From Myxococcales bacterium (GTDB lineage Bacteria; Myxococcota_A; Polyangia; Polyangiales; Polyangiaceae), in the NCBI GenBank assembly GCA_023248735.1, contig JAHFDY010000012.1:1-40843 (forward strand): a stretch of DNA of 40,843 nt, given 5' to 3'. The notes beneath the pieces were generated by a model, which ran no database searches, was not told the DNA's origin, and saw only the letters and a list, made by a program, of their open reading frames with translations. A program made the position numbers and the translations under genes. Each line of letters opens with the position of its first letter. Position 1 is the stretch's first letter. Of the stretch, positions 1-7,720 are shown one piece after another.

Positions 1-2
1 AT

Positions 3-626
3 GACGTGGCGATCGCCGCGTTCGAGGCGACGTACATGCCGCCCCTTGCGCGATTGCTGAAACAGCAGGGCTTTTCGTCGGACATGGCCTACGAGGCGCT
101 TCAGCGACTCCGCGCGCTCCTTTTGGTCTCCGACTCGGACTCGCCGGCAAAGATCAGCGACTACAAAGGCCAAGGACCGCTGGACGCATGGCTTCGTGTG
201 ACAGCAACACGATTGGCCCGCAAGCTCATCACACGCGATAAGCTTGCAAACGCCGACGGCGATGAGGTCCTTCTCGAGACGCGTACAATGGGCGATGATC
301 CTGAACTTGCGTTCATCAAGGGCACGTACCGCGGCGCGTTTCGTCAAGCGTTCCGTGAGGCCCTGACCACGCTGGAACCACGAGCGCGCACGTTGCTCAA
401 GCAGCACACGATCGACGGCCTCAGCATCGACGTACTCGCGCCCATTCATGGCGTTCATCGAGCGACGGTCGCGCGTTGGCTTCAACAGGCGCAAGTCAAC
501 TTGTTGAACGAAACTCGGGCGCGTTTCATGGCGCTCGCGAAGCTCGGGCCCGACGAATGTGAGAGCGTTTTGCGCATGGTCGAGAGCCGACTCGACGTCA
601 CCTACAGGCGACTCGCTGACATCTGA
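3..626 (+). CDS. RNA polymerase sigma-70 family factor, 5' end cut by the window
   Basis: The reading frame is open to the left edge, so the protein is probably longer than the about 207 residues seen; a GTG at position 6 exists but nothing marks it as the start. The N-terminal part seen (AAFEATYMPPLARLLKQQ, then a helix with SDMAYEALQRLRALL) resembles the core-binding region 2 of myxobacterial sigma factors related to the Myxococcales family 1 group (TIGR03001-like, from memory). The segment DAWLRVTATRLARKLI would be the end of region 2. A region-4 helix-turn-helix follows: LTTLEPRARTLLK, then LSIDVLAPIHGVHRATVARW. Its role would be promoter recognition by RNA polymerase in the cytoplasm. 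It is followed by a strong rho-independent terminator at 668-693, so it probably ends its transcription unit. The regulon cannot be told from this window. Confidence 0.75.
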   Translation, partial: DVAIAAFEATYMPPLARLLKQQGFSSDMAYEALQRLRALLLVSDSDSPAKISDYKGQGPLDAWLRVTATRLARKLITRDKLANADGDEVLLETRTMGDDPELAFIKGTYRGAFRQAFREALTTLEPRARTLLKQHTIDGLSIDVLAPIHGVHRATVARWLQQAQVNLLNETRARFMALAKLGPDECESVLRMVESRLDVTYRRLADI

Positions 627-655
627 ATCGTGCGACAAAACGTGAACCACGATTC
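625..655. repeat. Inverted repeat overlapping the sigma gene stop codon
   Basis: GAATCGTG (625-632) and CACGATTC (648-655) are perfect 8-bp inverted copies with a 15-nt loop, starting inside the TGA stop of the sigma gene. There is no T-run directly behind it. It may be an mRNA 3' stabilising hairpin acting with the terminator at 668-693, or a protein-binding site. Confidence 0.5.
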
Positions 656-667
656 GTAGGGCCAGCC

Positions 668-693
668 CGCGGCACGATGTCGCGCTTTTTTTT
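668..693 (+). terminator. Rho-independent terminator after the sigma factor gene
   Basis: CGCGGCA (668-674), loop CGA, then TGTCGCG (678-684) form a 7-bp stem with one G-U pair, followed by C and eight T (686-693). This is the classical intrinsic terminator layout for plus-strand transcription. It stands just before the converging minus-strand gene that ends at 701. Confidence 0.75.
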
Positions 694-700
694 GCGCCTC

Positions 701-1141
701 TCATCCGTTGATGCTCATCACGCGAGTCAAGCGAAGCGCGAACAGTGGATGAAGGATTGCGCCGTGCAAGAAAAGCCGTTTTTCACGGATCGCCTTCATA
801 AACTGGCGAGACGCCTCCTGGCCCTGCGGATCGTTCTTCGACGCAATCGGAAGCGCAAATCGCGTCGTGATCGGCAAGTTCGACAAACCGAAGATCTCGT
901 CGGTTCCGCCCCGAATGGCCATGTCCGGAACTCCAACGATGCCATCGAACACTTCGACTTCACCGTTGGAAAAGCGCAGCGTAATCGCGACGTCAGCGTC
1001 TTCGGCCACAATAGCTGCGACACCCGAGAGTGCGTTGAAACTCGCGCGCTTGTGCGGCTTGTCGCTGAGATTTTGGCGCAATAGATCCGAGAGCATCACC
1101 GCGAAACCGTTGCCATCTGCACCTGGGGCTAGTCGGATCAT
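701..1141 (-). CDS. SCP2 sterol-transfer-like small protein
   Basis: The 146-residue cytoplasmic-looking protein has no signal peptide or membrane segment. Its middle, VAITLRFSNGEVEVFDG followed by VGVPDMAIRGGTDEIFGL, resembles the SCP2-like lipid-binding fold (beta strands, a G-x-V turn, then a pD-hydrophobic-G segment). This resemblance is by eye only. It is the third gene of a minus-strand operon: its ATG (1139-1141) overlaps the TGA of the preceding M16-like gene in an ATGA, which implies translational coupling. A link to the M16 pair could be lipid or envelope maintenance, but nothing in the sequence proves it. It could also be an unrelated myxobacterial protein of unknown function. Confidence 0.6.
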   Translation of the reverse strand: MIRLAPGADGNGFAVMLSDLLRQNLSDKPHKRASFNALSGVAAIVAEDADVAITLRFSNGEVEVFDGIVGVPDMAIRGGTDEIFGLSNLPITTRFALPIASKNDPQGQEASRQFMKAIREKRLFLHGAILHPLFALRLTRVMSING

Positions 1142-2619
1142 TTGGACGTGATGACCTCTCCCTCGGCGTCGCGCAACTCTGGCTCGCCAAGATTGAGCTC
1201 AGAAAGGCGCGCCTTGAACTTCTCAAGCGGACCGACGATGACAAATGTACCTTCGTCGGTTGCGAAATACCTTTTCGCGAGCGCACTCAGCGCCGCGCGA
1301 TCGAGAGACGTCGCTGCGTGAAGCAGGTTCGCATCCGCATCGAGTGGTTTGCCCAAGATCTCATGCTGGGCGAGACGGGCACTCATGGCATCCACCGTGC
1401 TGTAAGAACGAACGAACTCCGCGTTCATCGTTGCGAGTGTCTTGCTTACCTCTTCGTCGTTGAGACCACTCTGGGCAAACTCGGTAACATCTGCGAGGAG
1501 CGCCTTGGACGAGTCGATCGTCGCGTCGGTCTGAACGGCAGCCCAAGCGACCATGACGCCGGGGCTGCTCGAAACGCTAAATGCAGAACGTGCGCCGTAA
1601 CTCCATCCGTGCTTTTCTCGGAGATCGAGATTGAGCCGCGACGTGAACGATCCGCCGAGCGCGATGTTTGCACGCATCACGCCTGGCATGTCCTTGTCGC
1701 GCGCCGAAAGGCCATAGCGCGCAAAGCCAACAACCGCTTGCGGCGCCCCTGGTCGATCGACGACAACGAGCCGCGGCGGCCGACCCCTTCCCGTGCCGGT
1801 ACCGTAACCAACAGTTGGCGAAGGGTGCGCCCACTTCCCAAATGAAGCGTCGAGGATTCTCGTCAACTCTATTGACGATATGTCCCCCGCAACCGCGAAG
1901 TGGGCGTTGTAGGATCGGTATTGCTCCACGTAGTGTCGACGAACATCGGGAAGCGTTACTTTCGCCGCGCCCGCGAGCGTCCCAGACCATGGATGAGCGT
2001 TTCGTCCCCCGTTGAGGGTGACTTTTCGCATGACGACACGCGCTACCGAATCGGCCTCGTCGGCTCGTGCCCGAAGCTCGTCGAGCCAGAGACCGTGCGC
2101 GCGCTTGAAGTCGGGCGCTGCGAACCGGGGACGCTCAACGACATCGGCGAGCAACGCAACGGCGGGCGCAAGGTTCTCTGCGAGTACGGTGAGGGAGAAG
2201 TACGCAGCATCAACGTCGACCTCGATGTGCAGTGACGTCCCAAGTGACTCAAAGGCTGCCGCCAACGCGGAGCCACCGTACTTTCCGGCCCCTTCGTCCA
2301 ACATCTGCGCGGTGAAATAGGAAAGGCCCTCCTTGCCCCGCGGATCGTTCCACGCGCCGGCTTGGAGGGCGAGCGTCACGCTCACCATCGGAACGCGGTG
2401 CACCTCAAGAAACCGCAACTCGGATCCGTTCATCAATTTGCTTGACGTCGGCGTCGGCGGCGTGAAGGCCTGAGCCGCACTTAGAACGGGGGCAGATCCG
2501 AGAATATCGGGCTCGCTTGGAACTAGCGGAGAGGCGCTCGGAACTTGCACCTGAAGTCGAGGCGTCGCCGGCGGCGCGCAAGCCACAAGCACGAGCCCAA
2601 GGATCGTCCATCGCTTCAT
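1138..2619 (-). CDS. M16 family peptidase-like lipoprotein, non-catalytic subunit
   Basis: The 493-residue protein starts with a lipoprotein signal: MKRWTILGLVLVAC with the lipobox cysteine at residue 14. A Pro/Ser-rich linker runs to about residue 60 and two M16-type halves follow. Where catalytic M16 proteins carry HxxEH, this one reads YFTAQ (about 101-105, in GLSYFTAQMLDEGAG), so zinc ligands and catalytic glutamate are absent. In the family such subunits pair with an active partner, as in mitochondrial processing peptidase and bacterial two-gene M16 pairs. The active partner is directly upstream (2616-3959), and the start codon overlaps that gene's stop in an ATGA. Expected location: anchored in the envelope, facing the periplasm. 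It contains one copy of the GTCAA-N5-TTGAC palindrome (1860-1878), encoded with the codons TCA-ATA-GAG-TTG-ACG. Confidence 0.88.
   Translation of the reverse strand: MKRWTILGLVLVACAPPATPRLQVQVPSASPLVPSEPDILGSAPVLSAAQAFTPPTPTSSKLMNGSELRFLEVHRVPMVSVTLALQAGAWNDPRGKEGLSYFTAQMLDEGAGKYGGSALAAAFESLGTSLHIEVDVDAAYFSLTVLAENLAPAVALLADVVERPRFAAPDFKRAHGLWLDELRARADEADSVARVVMRKVTLNGGRNAHPWSGTLAGAAKVTLPDVRRHYVEQYRSYNAHFAVAGDISSIELTRILDASFGKWAHPSPTVGYGTGTGRGRPPRLVVVDRPGAPQAVVGFARYGLSARDKDMPGVMRANIALGGSFTSRLNLDLREKHGWSYGARSAFSVSSSPGVMVAWAAVQTDATIDSSKALLADVTEFAQSGLNDEEVSKTLATMNAEFVRSYSTVDAMSARLAQHEILGKPLDADANLLHAATSLDRAALSALAKRYFATDEGTFVIVGPLEKFKARLSELNLGEPELRDAEGEVITSK
1860..1878. repeat. Palindrome GTCAA-N5-TTGAC, copy 1 (7-5-7 perfect)
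   Basis: TCGTCAA (1860-1866), spacer CTCTA, TTGACGA (1872-1878). It lies inside the M16-like lipoprotein gene. The centre-to-centre distance of the half sites is 10 bp, one helical turn, as for a dimeric DNA-binding protein. It is one of five exact copies of the 5-5-5 core in this window. Confidence 0.5.
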
Positions 2620-3959
2620 TTTGCGCTCCCCTGCTTCGGCATCACCCGCAGGACGACGCGGTTATCGACGAGATAGGTCTTTGCGACGCGTTGAAGGTCC
2701 TTTGGGCTTGCCGATTCGTACCGCGCGACGTCTTGTTTGAGAAACCCAGGGTCGCCTTTTTCCGCTTCATAGGTATCGAGGAGCGCAGCCCGCGTTCGCA
2801 CGGTCTGCAAACTCGAAACGAAACTTGAGAGGATCAGATTGCGCGACCTCGCGAGCTCGGCCTTCGTCGGACCGCTCTTCGCGACCTCCTTGAGTTCGAG
2901 GCCTACTTCTCTCTCAATTGCATCGAGATCCGCACCCTGTTTCGCAACCACCTCGATCGAAAAATGCGACCCGAGAAATCCCGAACTCTGCGAAGCCGAA
3001 ACCCCTTGGGCGAGTTGCTTCCCTTCTACGAGACGTTTGTAAAGTCGGCTGGCCTTCCCACTGCCCAGCACGTTGGAGAGAAGGTCAAGATGCGCGTCCT
3101 CGGGGGAGAGGTGCTTAGGCGACTGCCAAGCGAACACGATCTTCGTAAATTGAACATTGTCGGTTACGATTTCGCGCACCTCGTGCTCGAGGCTGGTCTT
3201 GGTATCGGTGTAGTCGGGCGCGCCAGGGTCGGTAGGCACAGGCGCGGCGGGCATTGAGGCAAACCACCTTTCGATCGTGGCCTTCGCATCCGCGATTTTG
3301 AAGTCACCTGCGACGACCAACGTCGCGTTCGACGGAACGTAGTACTTCAAAAAAAACGCCTTCACATCATCAACGCTCGCCGCCTCGAGGTCCTCGTGCG
3401 AACCGATCACTGGGTGATGGTACGGATGCTTGACGTCGTAAAGTAACTCCGGCAGTTTCAATTGAACGATGCCGTAAGGCGTGTTCTCGCTCGTCTGGCG
3501 CCTCTCGTTCCTTACGACGTCACGCTGCGCATTCAACTTCTCGAGCGTCATCAGAGGGCCGATATCGCGCAGGCGATCGGCCTCGAGCCACAAGAAGAGC
3601 GGTAAGAGGTGGCTGGGGCCTTCGTCCCAGTACGCCGTCCGATCTTCACTCGTCCACGCGTTGTTATGGCCCCCCTCGCCCTCCATCATTCCGTCGAAGG
3701 CACCCGTCGGTACGCGCTTCGTTCCCATGAACATCAGGTGCTCGAAGAGGTGCGCAAATCCGGTGCGCTTTGGCTCTTCGAACCTTGAGCCCACCTTGTA
3801 CGAGAGCTCAACCACAATAACGGGCAGAGCGTGATCTTCGTGAAAGATGACGGTGAGCCCGTTGGGGAGCTTCTCCTTGGTGAAGGGTATTGAAAATTCG
3901 GCGGCGACAACGCTGGAGCAGACAGTTGCGCCGAGCAGAGCAATGGGGAACCAACGCAT
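2616..3959 (-). CDS. M16 family zinc metallopeptidase, catalytic subunit
   Basis: The 447-residue protein has a signal peptide (MRWFPIALLGATVCSSVVAA, likely cut before EFSIP), so it acts in the periplasm or outside. The pitrilysin/insulinase-family zinc motif HxxEH is intact as H70-L-F-E73-H74 in FAHLFEHLMFMGT. The downstream glutamate ligand is E152 in VVRNERRQ, the expected distance away. A second, inactive half with a typical R/Y-containing clamp follows (about 240-440). Its known role in the family is degradation of peptides inside a closed chamber formed with a partner; the inactive partner is encoded next (1138-2619). It is first in a three-gene minus-strand operon with ATGA overlaps at each junction. 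The substrate is unknown. The upstream 82 bases are shared with the divergent ECF sigma gene. Confidence 0.92.
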   Translation of the reverse strand: MRWFPIALLGATVCSSVVAAEFSIPFTKEKLPNGLTVIFHEDHALPVIVVELSYKVGSRFEEPKRTGFAHLFEHLMFMGTKRVPTGAFDGMMEGEGGHNNAWTSEDRTAYWDEGPSHLLPLFLWLEADRLRDIGPLMTLEKLNAQRDVVRNERRQTSENTPYGIVQLKLPELLYDVKHPYHHPVIGSHEDLEAASVDDVKAFFLKYYVPSNATLVVAGDFKIADAKATIERWFASMPAAPVPTDPGAPDYTDTKTSLEHEVREIVTDNVQFTKIVFAWQSPKHLSPEDAHLDLLSNVLGSGKASRLYKRLVEGKQLAQGVSASQSSGFLGSHFSIEVVAKQGADLDAIEREVGLELKEVAKSGPTKAELARSRNLILSSFVSSLQTVRTRAALLDTYEAEKGDPGFLKQDVARYESASPKDLQRVAKTYLVDNRVVLRVMPKQGSAK

Positions 3960-4041
3960 GGGCTTGGAGCCTACCGCAAGTGTAAGCAGGCGGGTCTTGA
4001 CACGTTGTCGAGGTGTGACGACGCTCGCCTTACAGTTGACT

Positions 4042-4674
4042 ATGCTGCCGCGCGTGGATGAGGGAGGGCGTGGCGAACGGAGAGAAGAGCGGGCTCTGGT
4101 TGAACGGGCTCAGCAGGGTGATCGAGCGGCGATGGGCGAACTGTGCAAGATACATGGACCCGCGCTGTATCGGTCCGTGCTGCTTCCACGCCTCGGCAAC
4201 GCGGCCGCCGCGAGCGATGCCCTCGCCGAAACGTACGCACGCCTGATCGAAAAGGTGCACCTCTTTCGCTGGCACCCCGCAGGCATCTACCCTTGGCTCC
4301 GCACCATGGCCACGCACATCGCAATCGATTTCCTGCGAGCTCAGCGGCGGTGGAGCGTAATCTCGCCTGAGGATCTCGAACGCGACCTCGTCGACGACAA
4401 CGCGACAGATATGGAAGCGGAGTTGCTCGCGCACCATGACCTTCGAGAAGCCCGAACGCGCGTACAATCAGGCCTAGGCAAGATTCACCCGAGGTATCGG
4501 AGGGCGATTGAGCTCCGCGTTCTTGAAGACCTGCCACGCGACGAGGTAGCGGCAATCCTCGAGGTCAGCCCATCGACGTTCGACGTGCTCCTCCACCGCG
4601 CCTTGAAAGCTCTTCGCGCGGCACTTGTCGCCGAATCAGATGGAGCGCACGCTGAGAAAGAAGCAAAGCGATGA
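4042..4674 (+). CDS. ECF-type RNA polymerase sigma factor
   Basis: About 210 residues with region 2 (GELCKIHGPALYRS up to YPWLRTMATHIAIDFLRAQRR) and a region 4 helix-turn-helix (KIHPRYRRAIELRVLEDLPRDEVAAILEV, then SPSTFDVLLHRALKALR). The frame is open further upstream to 3847, over the start of the divergent M16 gene, but sigma homology begins only after the ATG at 4042 (MLPRVDEGGRGERREE), so I chose that start. A -35-like TTGACA lies at 3997-4002 without a clear -10 at normal spacing. The stop overlaps the next gene (ATGA at 4671). The neighbour has one membrane segment and is a candidate anti-sigma factor, the usual arrangement for envelope-responsive ECF sigmas. Whether it controls the DnaJ/DnaK genes downstream is inference. 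Confidence 0.88.
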   Translation: MLPRVDEGGRGERREERALVERAQQGDRAAMGELCKIHGPALYRSVLLPRLGNAAAASDALAETYARLIEKVHLFRWHPAGIYPWLRTMATHIAIDFLRAQRRWSVISPEDLERDLVDDNATDMEAELLAHHDLREARTRVQSGLGKIHPRYRRAIELRVLEDLPRDEVAAILEVSPSTFDVLLHRALKALRAALVAESDGAHAEKEAKR

Positions 4675-5156
4675 CCTCTCAAGAAGACCGCGACGAAGCG
4701 GACAAGCCGCACTCAGCCGCCGAGACGCGCGAAGCAGAAGCGCTACGCGTTGCACTCGAAGCCGGAGATTCCTCGCATGAGGGCGTGAACGTCGCGAGAG
4801 CACTGTCTTTCGCGATGAATCCGTCCGTGCTCAGCGAAGCGCAACATCAAGCGGCTTTTGCGCGCGCGGAATGGTTGACGGCAAAGCGAGCCCGCGAGTC
4901 ACGCAGAACGCTGACGCGCCGGTTGATTGCGGCCACGGTTACATTTTCGGCGGCGGCGTCCATCGTGCTCTTTGTGTCAAACTCGCAAAGCCCGAGACGT
5001 GCCTCTTCAAGCGCGTTTGGAACGTCTACGCAGAGCTTGTTCAGCGAGCCGTTCTCCCAGGACACGAGCGCAACAACCGGACGCCTCGGTCGCATTGTGG
5101 AAGCACGTTCTCACGCATTTCGGTATCAGCGGTACGATGAGTGGGGTGTACGGTGA
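4671..5156 (+). CDS. Single-pass membrane protein, putative anti-sigma factor
   Basis: 161 residues: an acidic, soluble N-terminal part (about 1-70), a basic stretch (TAKRARESRRTLTRRL), one membrane segment (about 84-103, LIAATVTFSAAASIVLFV), then a Ser-rich outer part ending in RYDEWGVR. A cytoplasmic N-terminus, one membrane span and a periplasmic tail, directly behind and overlapping an ECF sigma gene (ATGA), is the typical build of anti-sigma factors. I see no zinc-binding HxxxCxxC motif, so it would not be of the ZAS type. The assignment rests mainly on context. The GTGA overlap at its end couples it to the following lipoprotein gene. Confidence 0.7.
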   Translation: MTSQEDRDEADKPHSAAETREAEALRVALEAGDSSHEGVNVARALSFAMNPSVLSEAQHQAAFARAEWLTAKRARESRRTLTRRLIAATVTFSAAASIVLFVSNSQSPRRASSSAFGTSTQSLFSEPFSQDTSATTGRLGRIVEARSHAFRYQRYDEWGVR

Positions 5157-5689
5157 AACGCTGGCGCGCATTTTTTTTCGCATGCCTCATGCTCATGTTG
5201 GCGGCTTGCCCACAAAGGCAGCCTGACGCACCCGGCCCCGAAGTAATGTCCTTTTTGTCGGCCTCACGGGCACTTCATCGCCAAGCCGACGTCCACGAGG
5301 ACGCGAATCGCCCGAGCGACGCAATCGCCGCACTCGATCGCGTTATTGCGCTTCCACAACCCTCGCCAACGCCGGAAATTCACGAGGTTCTCGCCGATAC
5401 GCATGCGAGGCTCGCCGATACGCATCTCAAACAAGTGCAACTCGACAAGGCGATGGACCACGTTCGCAAGGGTCTTGTGCACGCGCAGGCGCCAACTTTT
5501 TTTCGAGGGCACCTGCTCGAGATCGAAGGCGCCATTCTAGAGGCCGAGAGCAAGAAACTACGCGCCGCGGGACAAGAATCTGAAGCGCTTGCGAAAAGGA
5601 AAGAGGCGCTCGCGCGTCTAAACGATGCAGTCGCCATTCATGAGAAGGTGATCAGGCAGCAGCTTGGCGACGCCGGAACGACCCAATGA
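5153..5689 (+). CDS. TPR-like lipoprotein
   Basis: The GTG at 5153 overlaps the TGA of the preceding gene (GTGA) and gives MKRWRAFFFACLMLMLAAC, a lipoprotein signal with the cysteine about residue 19; a GTG at 5141 would add only four residues, so I prefer 5153. The rest (about 178 residues in all) is helical with TPR-like pairs: SRALHRQADVHEDANRPSDAIAALDRVIAL, then a second pair around ARLADTHLKQVQLDKAMDHVRKGL, and a third helix pair near the C-terminus. A 15-bp segment, CTCGCCGATACGCAT, is repeated 21 bp apart (5390-5404, 5411-5425), giving LADTH twice. It is probably anchored in the envelope; partner unknown. It is the third gene of the ECF sigma run and overlaps the next gene by ATGA. Confidence 0.75.
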   Translation: MKRWRAFFFACLMLMLAACPQRQPDAPGPEVMSFLSASRALHRQADVHEDANRPSDAIAALDRVIALPQPSPTPEIHEVLADTHARLADTHLKQVQLDKAMDHVRKGLVHAQAPTFFRGHLLEIEGAILEAESKKLRAAGQESEALAKRKEALARLNDAVAIHEKVIRQQLGDAGTTQ

Positions 5690-6177
5690 ACACTCGAAGG
5701 TTACTTATCTGCGCTGCGTTGACTGCCTTCGCGGTCGCATGTGGGGCTGGTCAGCAGCCCGCAAGTGCCCCGGCTCAGACGTCGATGAGAAGTGATGCTT
5801 CTTCATCCGCGCCGAGGCCGTCGGAGCCTGGTGCGCGCTCGCCCTCGACTTTCCCAACCGACGTGCCCTCCGCCCCTTCGGGGATGCCGGTTGCGCCAAC
5901 GATGCCTTCCGCCTTTCCAACGAGCCGCCTCTTCGAACGCGAGCGTATTGTTCAGGAACTTACCCAGTTACAAAAGGGCCTCGACCTCTCGCTTAGCGCG
6001 GGGGCTCGCCAGTGTGATCTTGCGTGCCGTGCGCTCACTTCGATGGAAAAGGCAGTCGAAAAGCTGTGCCGCATGGCAGACGGCAACGCCGAGCAACAGC
6101 AGTGCGAAGTGGCGCGCGGGAAACTACGCGAAGCTACGACCCACGTTAGGGCCGAATGCGGAGAGTGCGTACACTAA
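5686..6177 (+). CDS. Cysteine-containing lipoprotein of unknown function
   Basis: 163 residues. MNTRRLLICAALTAFAVAC is a lipoprotein signal with the lipobox cysteine at residue 19. A long Ser/Pro/Ala-rich, probably disordered linker runs to about residue 80. The C-terminal domain is helical (RERIVQELTQLQKGLDLSL) and holds seven cysteines in the order CDLACRALTS, KLCRMADG, QQQCEVARG and RAECGECVH, suggesting disulfides in the periplasm. I do not recognise the family. Its start overlaps the stop of the preceding TPR lipoprotein gene (ATGA), so it belongs to the ECF sigma operon and may be part of the same envelope complex or sensing device. The next gene starts 70 bases later. Confidence 0.72.
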   Translation: MNTRRLLICAALTAFAVACGAGQQPASAPAQTSMRSDASSSAPRPSEPGARSPSTFPTDVPSAPSGMPVAPTMPSAFPTSRLFERERIVQELTQLQKGLDLSLSAGARQCDLACRALTSMEKAVEKLCRMADGNAEQQQCEVARGKLREATTHVRAECGECVH

Positions 6178-6247
6178 CTCACCTGCAGCGAGGCCGCCTG
6201 GACCTTCTGCTGGTCACCGGTAAGGCACGTCCGTATCCTCCCACACA

Positions 6248-7687
6248 GTGAGCCGTTCGCGCGTGCCTCGGCCTATGCCCTCGATCGTCGGCCAAGGGTT
6301 TCTTAATCTCCCTCTCGATGCACGGGAGGGGTTTCTGCTGTCGCGCATTGATGGGTCGCTGACCGAAGCGGCGCTCACCGAATTGACCGGGCTCGATCAC
6401 GCGTTCGTGGTTGCGAGTCTCGACAAGCTTTGGTCACTCGGACTGATCGATTTCGCCTCAGAAGACGACGCTCCCAAAAAGGCCGCGCCAGTTCTGACCA
6501 CCCGAGCGGCGGAGAAGGCCGTCACGTCTTTCTCGGATGCCGGCGGCGATCTGACGCCGGAACAGCGCATCTGGGTCGAAGCAACGTCAATCGAATTGAC
6601 AACTTGCACGCATTACGAGCTTCTGCGAGTCCCGCATGACGCCGACAAGAAAGCCGTCAAGCGTGCGTACTATGAGCTTGCGAGTCGGTGCCACCCCGAC
6701 CGGTTCTTTCGCAAGGACCTCGGCGACTACAAATTGAGGCTCGAGATCATCTTTGGTCGCATCACACTTGCGCACGACACGCTGACCAACCGAACGCAGC
6801 GCGAGGACTACGACCGATACCTCGCTGACAGAGAAACCGCGCGATCGCTTGAGCATGCGCTCGACGCATCGCTTATCGAAGATGAGATTGCTCTCGCGGA
6901 AGCGACCGTCGTCGAGTCGTCGCGGGATCCTGGAGCACCCGCTCCAACATCGATCAAGCCGAACGCTTTCGACTCGCGTGAAGCACCGACCGAGCCGCGC
7001 TTTGTTCCGGCGGCAGCATCGTCACAAACACTGCTCGCACGGCGGCTACTCGGAAAGCGGCCCGGTTCGATTCCACCGCCTGCTCCTGTTGAACCGTCAG
7101 CGGGCGGCACCGAACAGGCGATGGATAGCTTGAAACGTCGCTACCACCAGCGCACCGAAAGCGCGAGACGAGCCCAAGCGGCAAAGTACGAGAGGCAGGG
7201 AGAAGAAGCCACGGGAAGAGGCGACCTTGTCGCGGCTGCCAACGCATTTCGGATCGCGATCTCACTTCTCCCAGATGACGAAGAGCTCTTAGCGAAGCAG
7301 GGTGCTGCTCAAAAAGCGGCAGACGCGATCCTCTGCGAAACCTACGAGCGTCAGGCAAACTACGAAGAGAAAGCCGCGAACTTTCGCGAAGCGGCGCGCA
7401 ATTGGTGCAGGGTTGCGCGGATCAAGACCGCCGACGCTCACGCGCACGAACGGGCAGCCAACGCGCTTGTGCGATCGGATGGAGACCTCCATCAGGCAAA
7501 GGAGCTTGGCATGCGAGCGGTCGAGCTCGAACCACAGCACGTGGCTCATCGGGTAACGCTCGCGAACGTTTACCTTGCAGCAGGTTTACCGCTCAATGCG
7601 AAACGCGAGCTTTTGACCGCGAAGCAGTTTGCTCCACAGGATGCTACAGTTTCTGCGATGCTTAGGCGTATCGCGGAGTCGACGTAA
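6248..7687 (+). CDS. J-domain (DnaJ-like) co-chaperone with TPR region
   Basis: About 479 residues in three parts. Residues 21-70 form a module (LPLDAREGFLLSRIDGSL ... WSLGLIDF) that recurs in the protein encoded at 9556-10299. Residues 119-193 are a J domain with the HPD motif at 149-151 (CHPDRFF), the part that stimulates Hsp70 ATPase activity. After a Pro/Ser-rich linker (about 215-285), residues 290-475 contain TPR-like helices (YERQGEEATGRGDLVAAANAF; LGMRAVELEPQHVAHRVTL). No zinc-finger or G/F region, so it is a specialised J protein, not DnaJ itself. The start is GTG at 6248; ATG at 6275 is possible, as neither has a clear ribosome site. The dnaK gene follows after 33 bases and is the obvious partner. 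One copy of the GTCAA-N5-TTGAC palindrome lies at 6586-6600. Confidence 0.88.
   Translation: MSRSRVPRPMPSIVGQGFLNLPLDAREGFLLSRIDGSLTEAALTELTGLDHAFVVASLDKLWSLGLIDFASEDDAPKKAAPVLTTRAAEKAVTSFSDAGGDLTPEQRIWVEATSIELTTCTHYELLRVPHDADKKAVKRAYYELASRCHPDRFFRKDLGDYKLRLEIIFGRITLAHDTLTNRTQREDYDRYLADRETARSLEHALDASLIEDEIALAEATVVESSRDPGAPAPTSIKPNAFDSREAPTEPRFVPAAASSQTLLARRLLGKRPGSIPPPAPVEPSAGGTEQAMDSLKRRYHQRTESARRAQAAKYERQGEEATGRGDLVAAANAFRIAISLLPDDEELLAKQGAAQKAADAILCETYERQANYEEKAANFREAARNWCRVARIKTADAHAHERAANALVRSDGDLHQAKELGMRAVELEPQHVAHRVTLANVYLAAGLPLNAKRELLTAKQFAPQDATVSAMLRRIAEST
6586..6600. repeat. Palindrome GTCAA-N5-TTGAC, copy 2
   Basis: GTCAA (6586-6590), TCGAA, TTGAC (6596-6600), inside the J-domain gene just before the J domain. 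In frame it reads TCA-ATC-GAA-TTG-AC, encoding SIELT, the same five residues that copy 1 encodes on the other strand in an unrelated gene. Confidence 0.5.
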
Positions 7688-7720
7688 ACCACGACTTGGT
7701 GACGGCAGGGGCGAGCGCGC

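Noticed and set aside
677-1084. Plus-strand open frame of 135 codons
   Set aside because: It starts within the terminator of the sigma gene and is antisense to the SCP2-like gene, which has better context (ATGA coupling).
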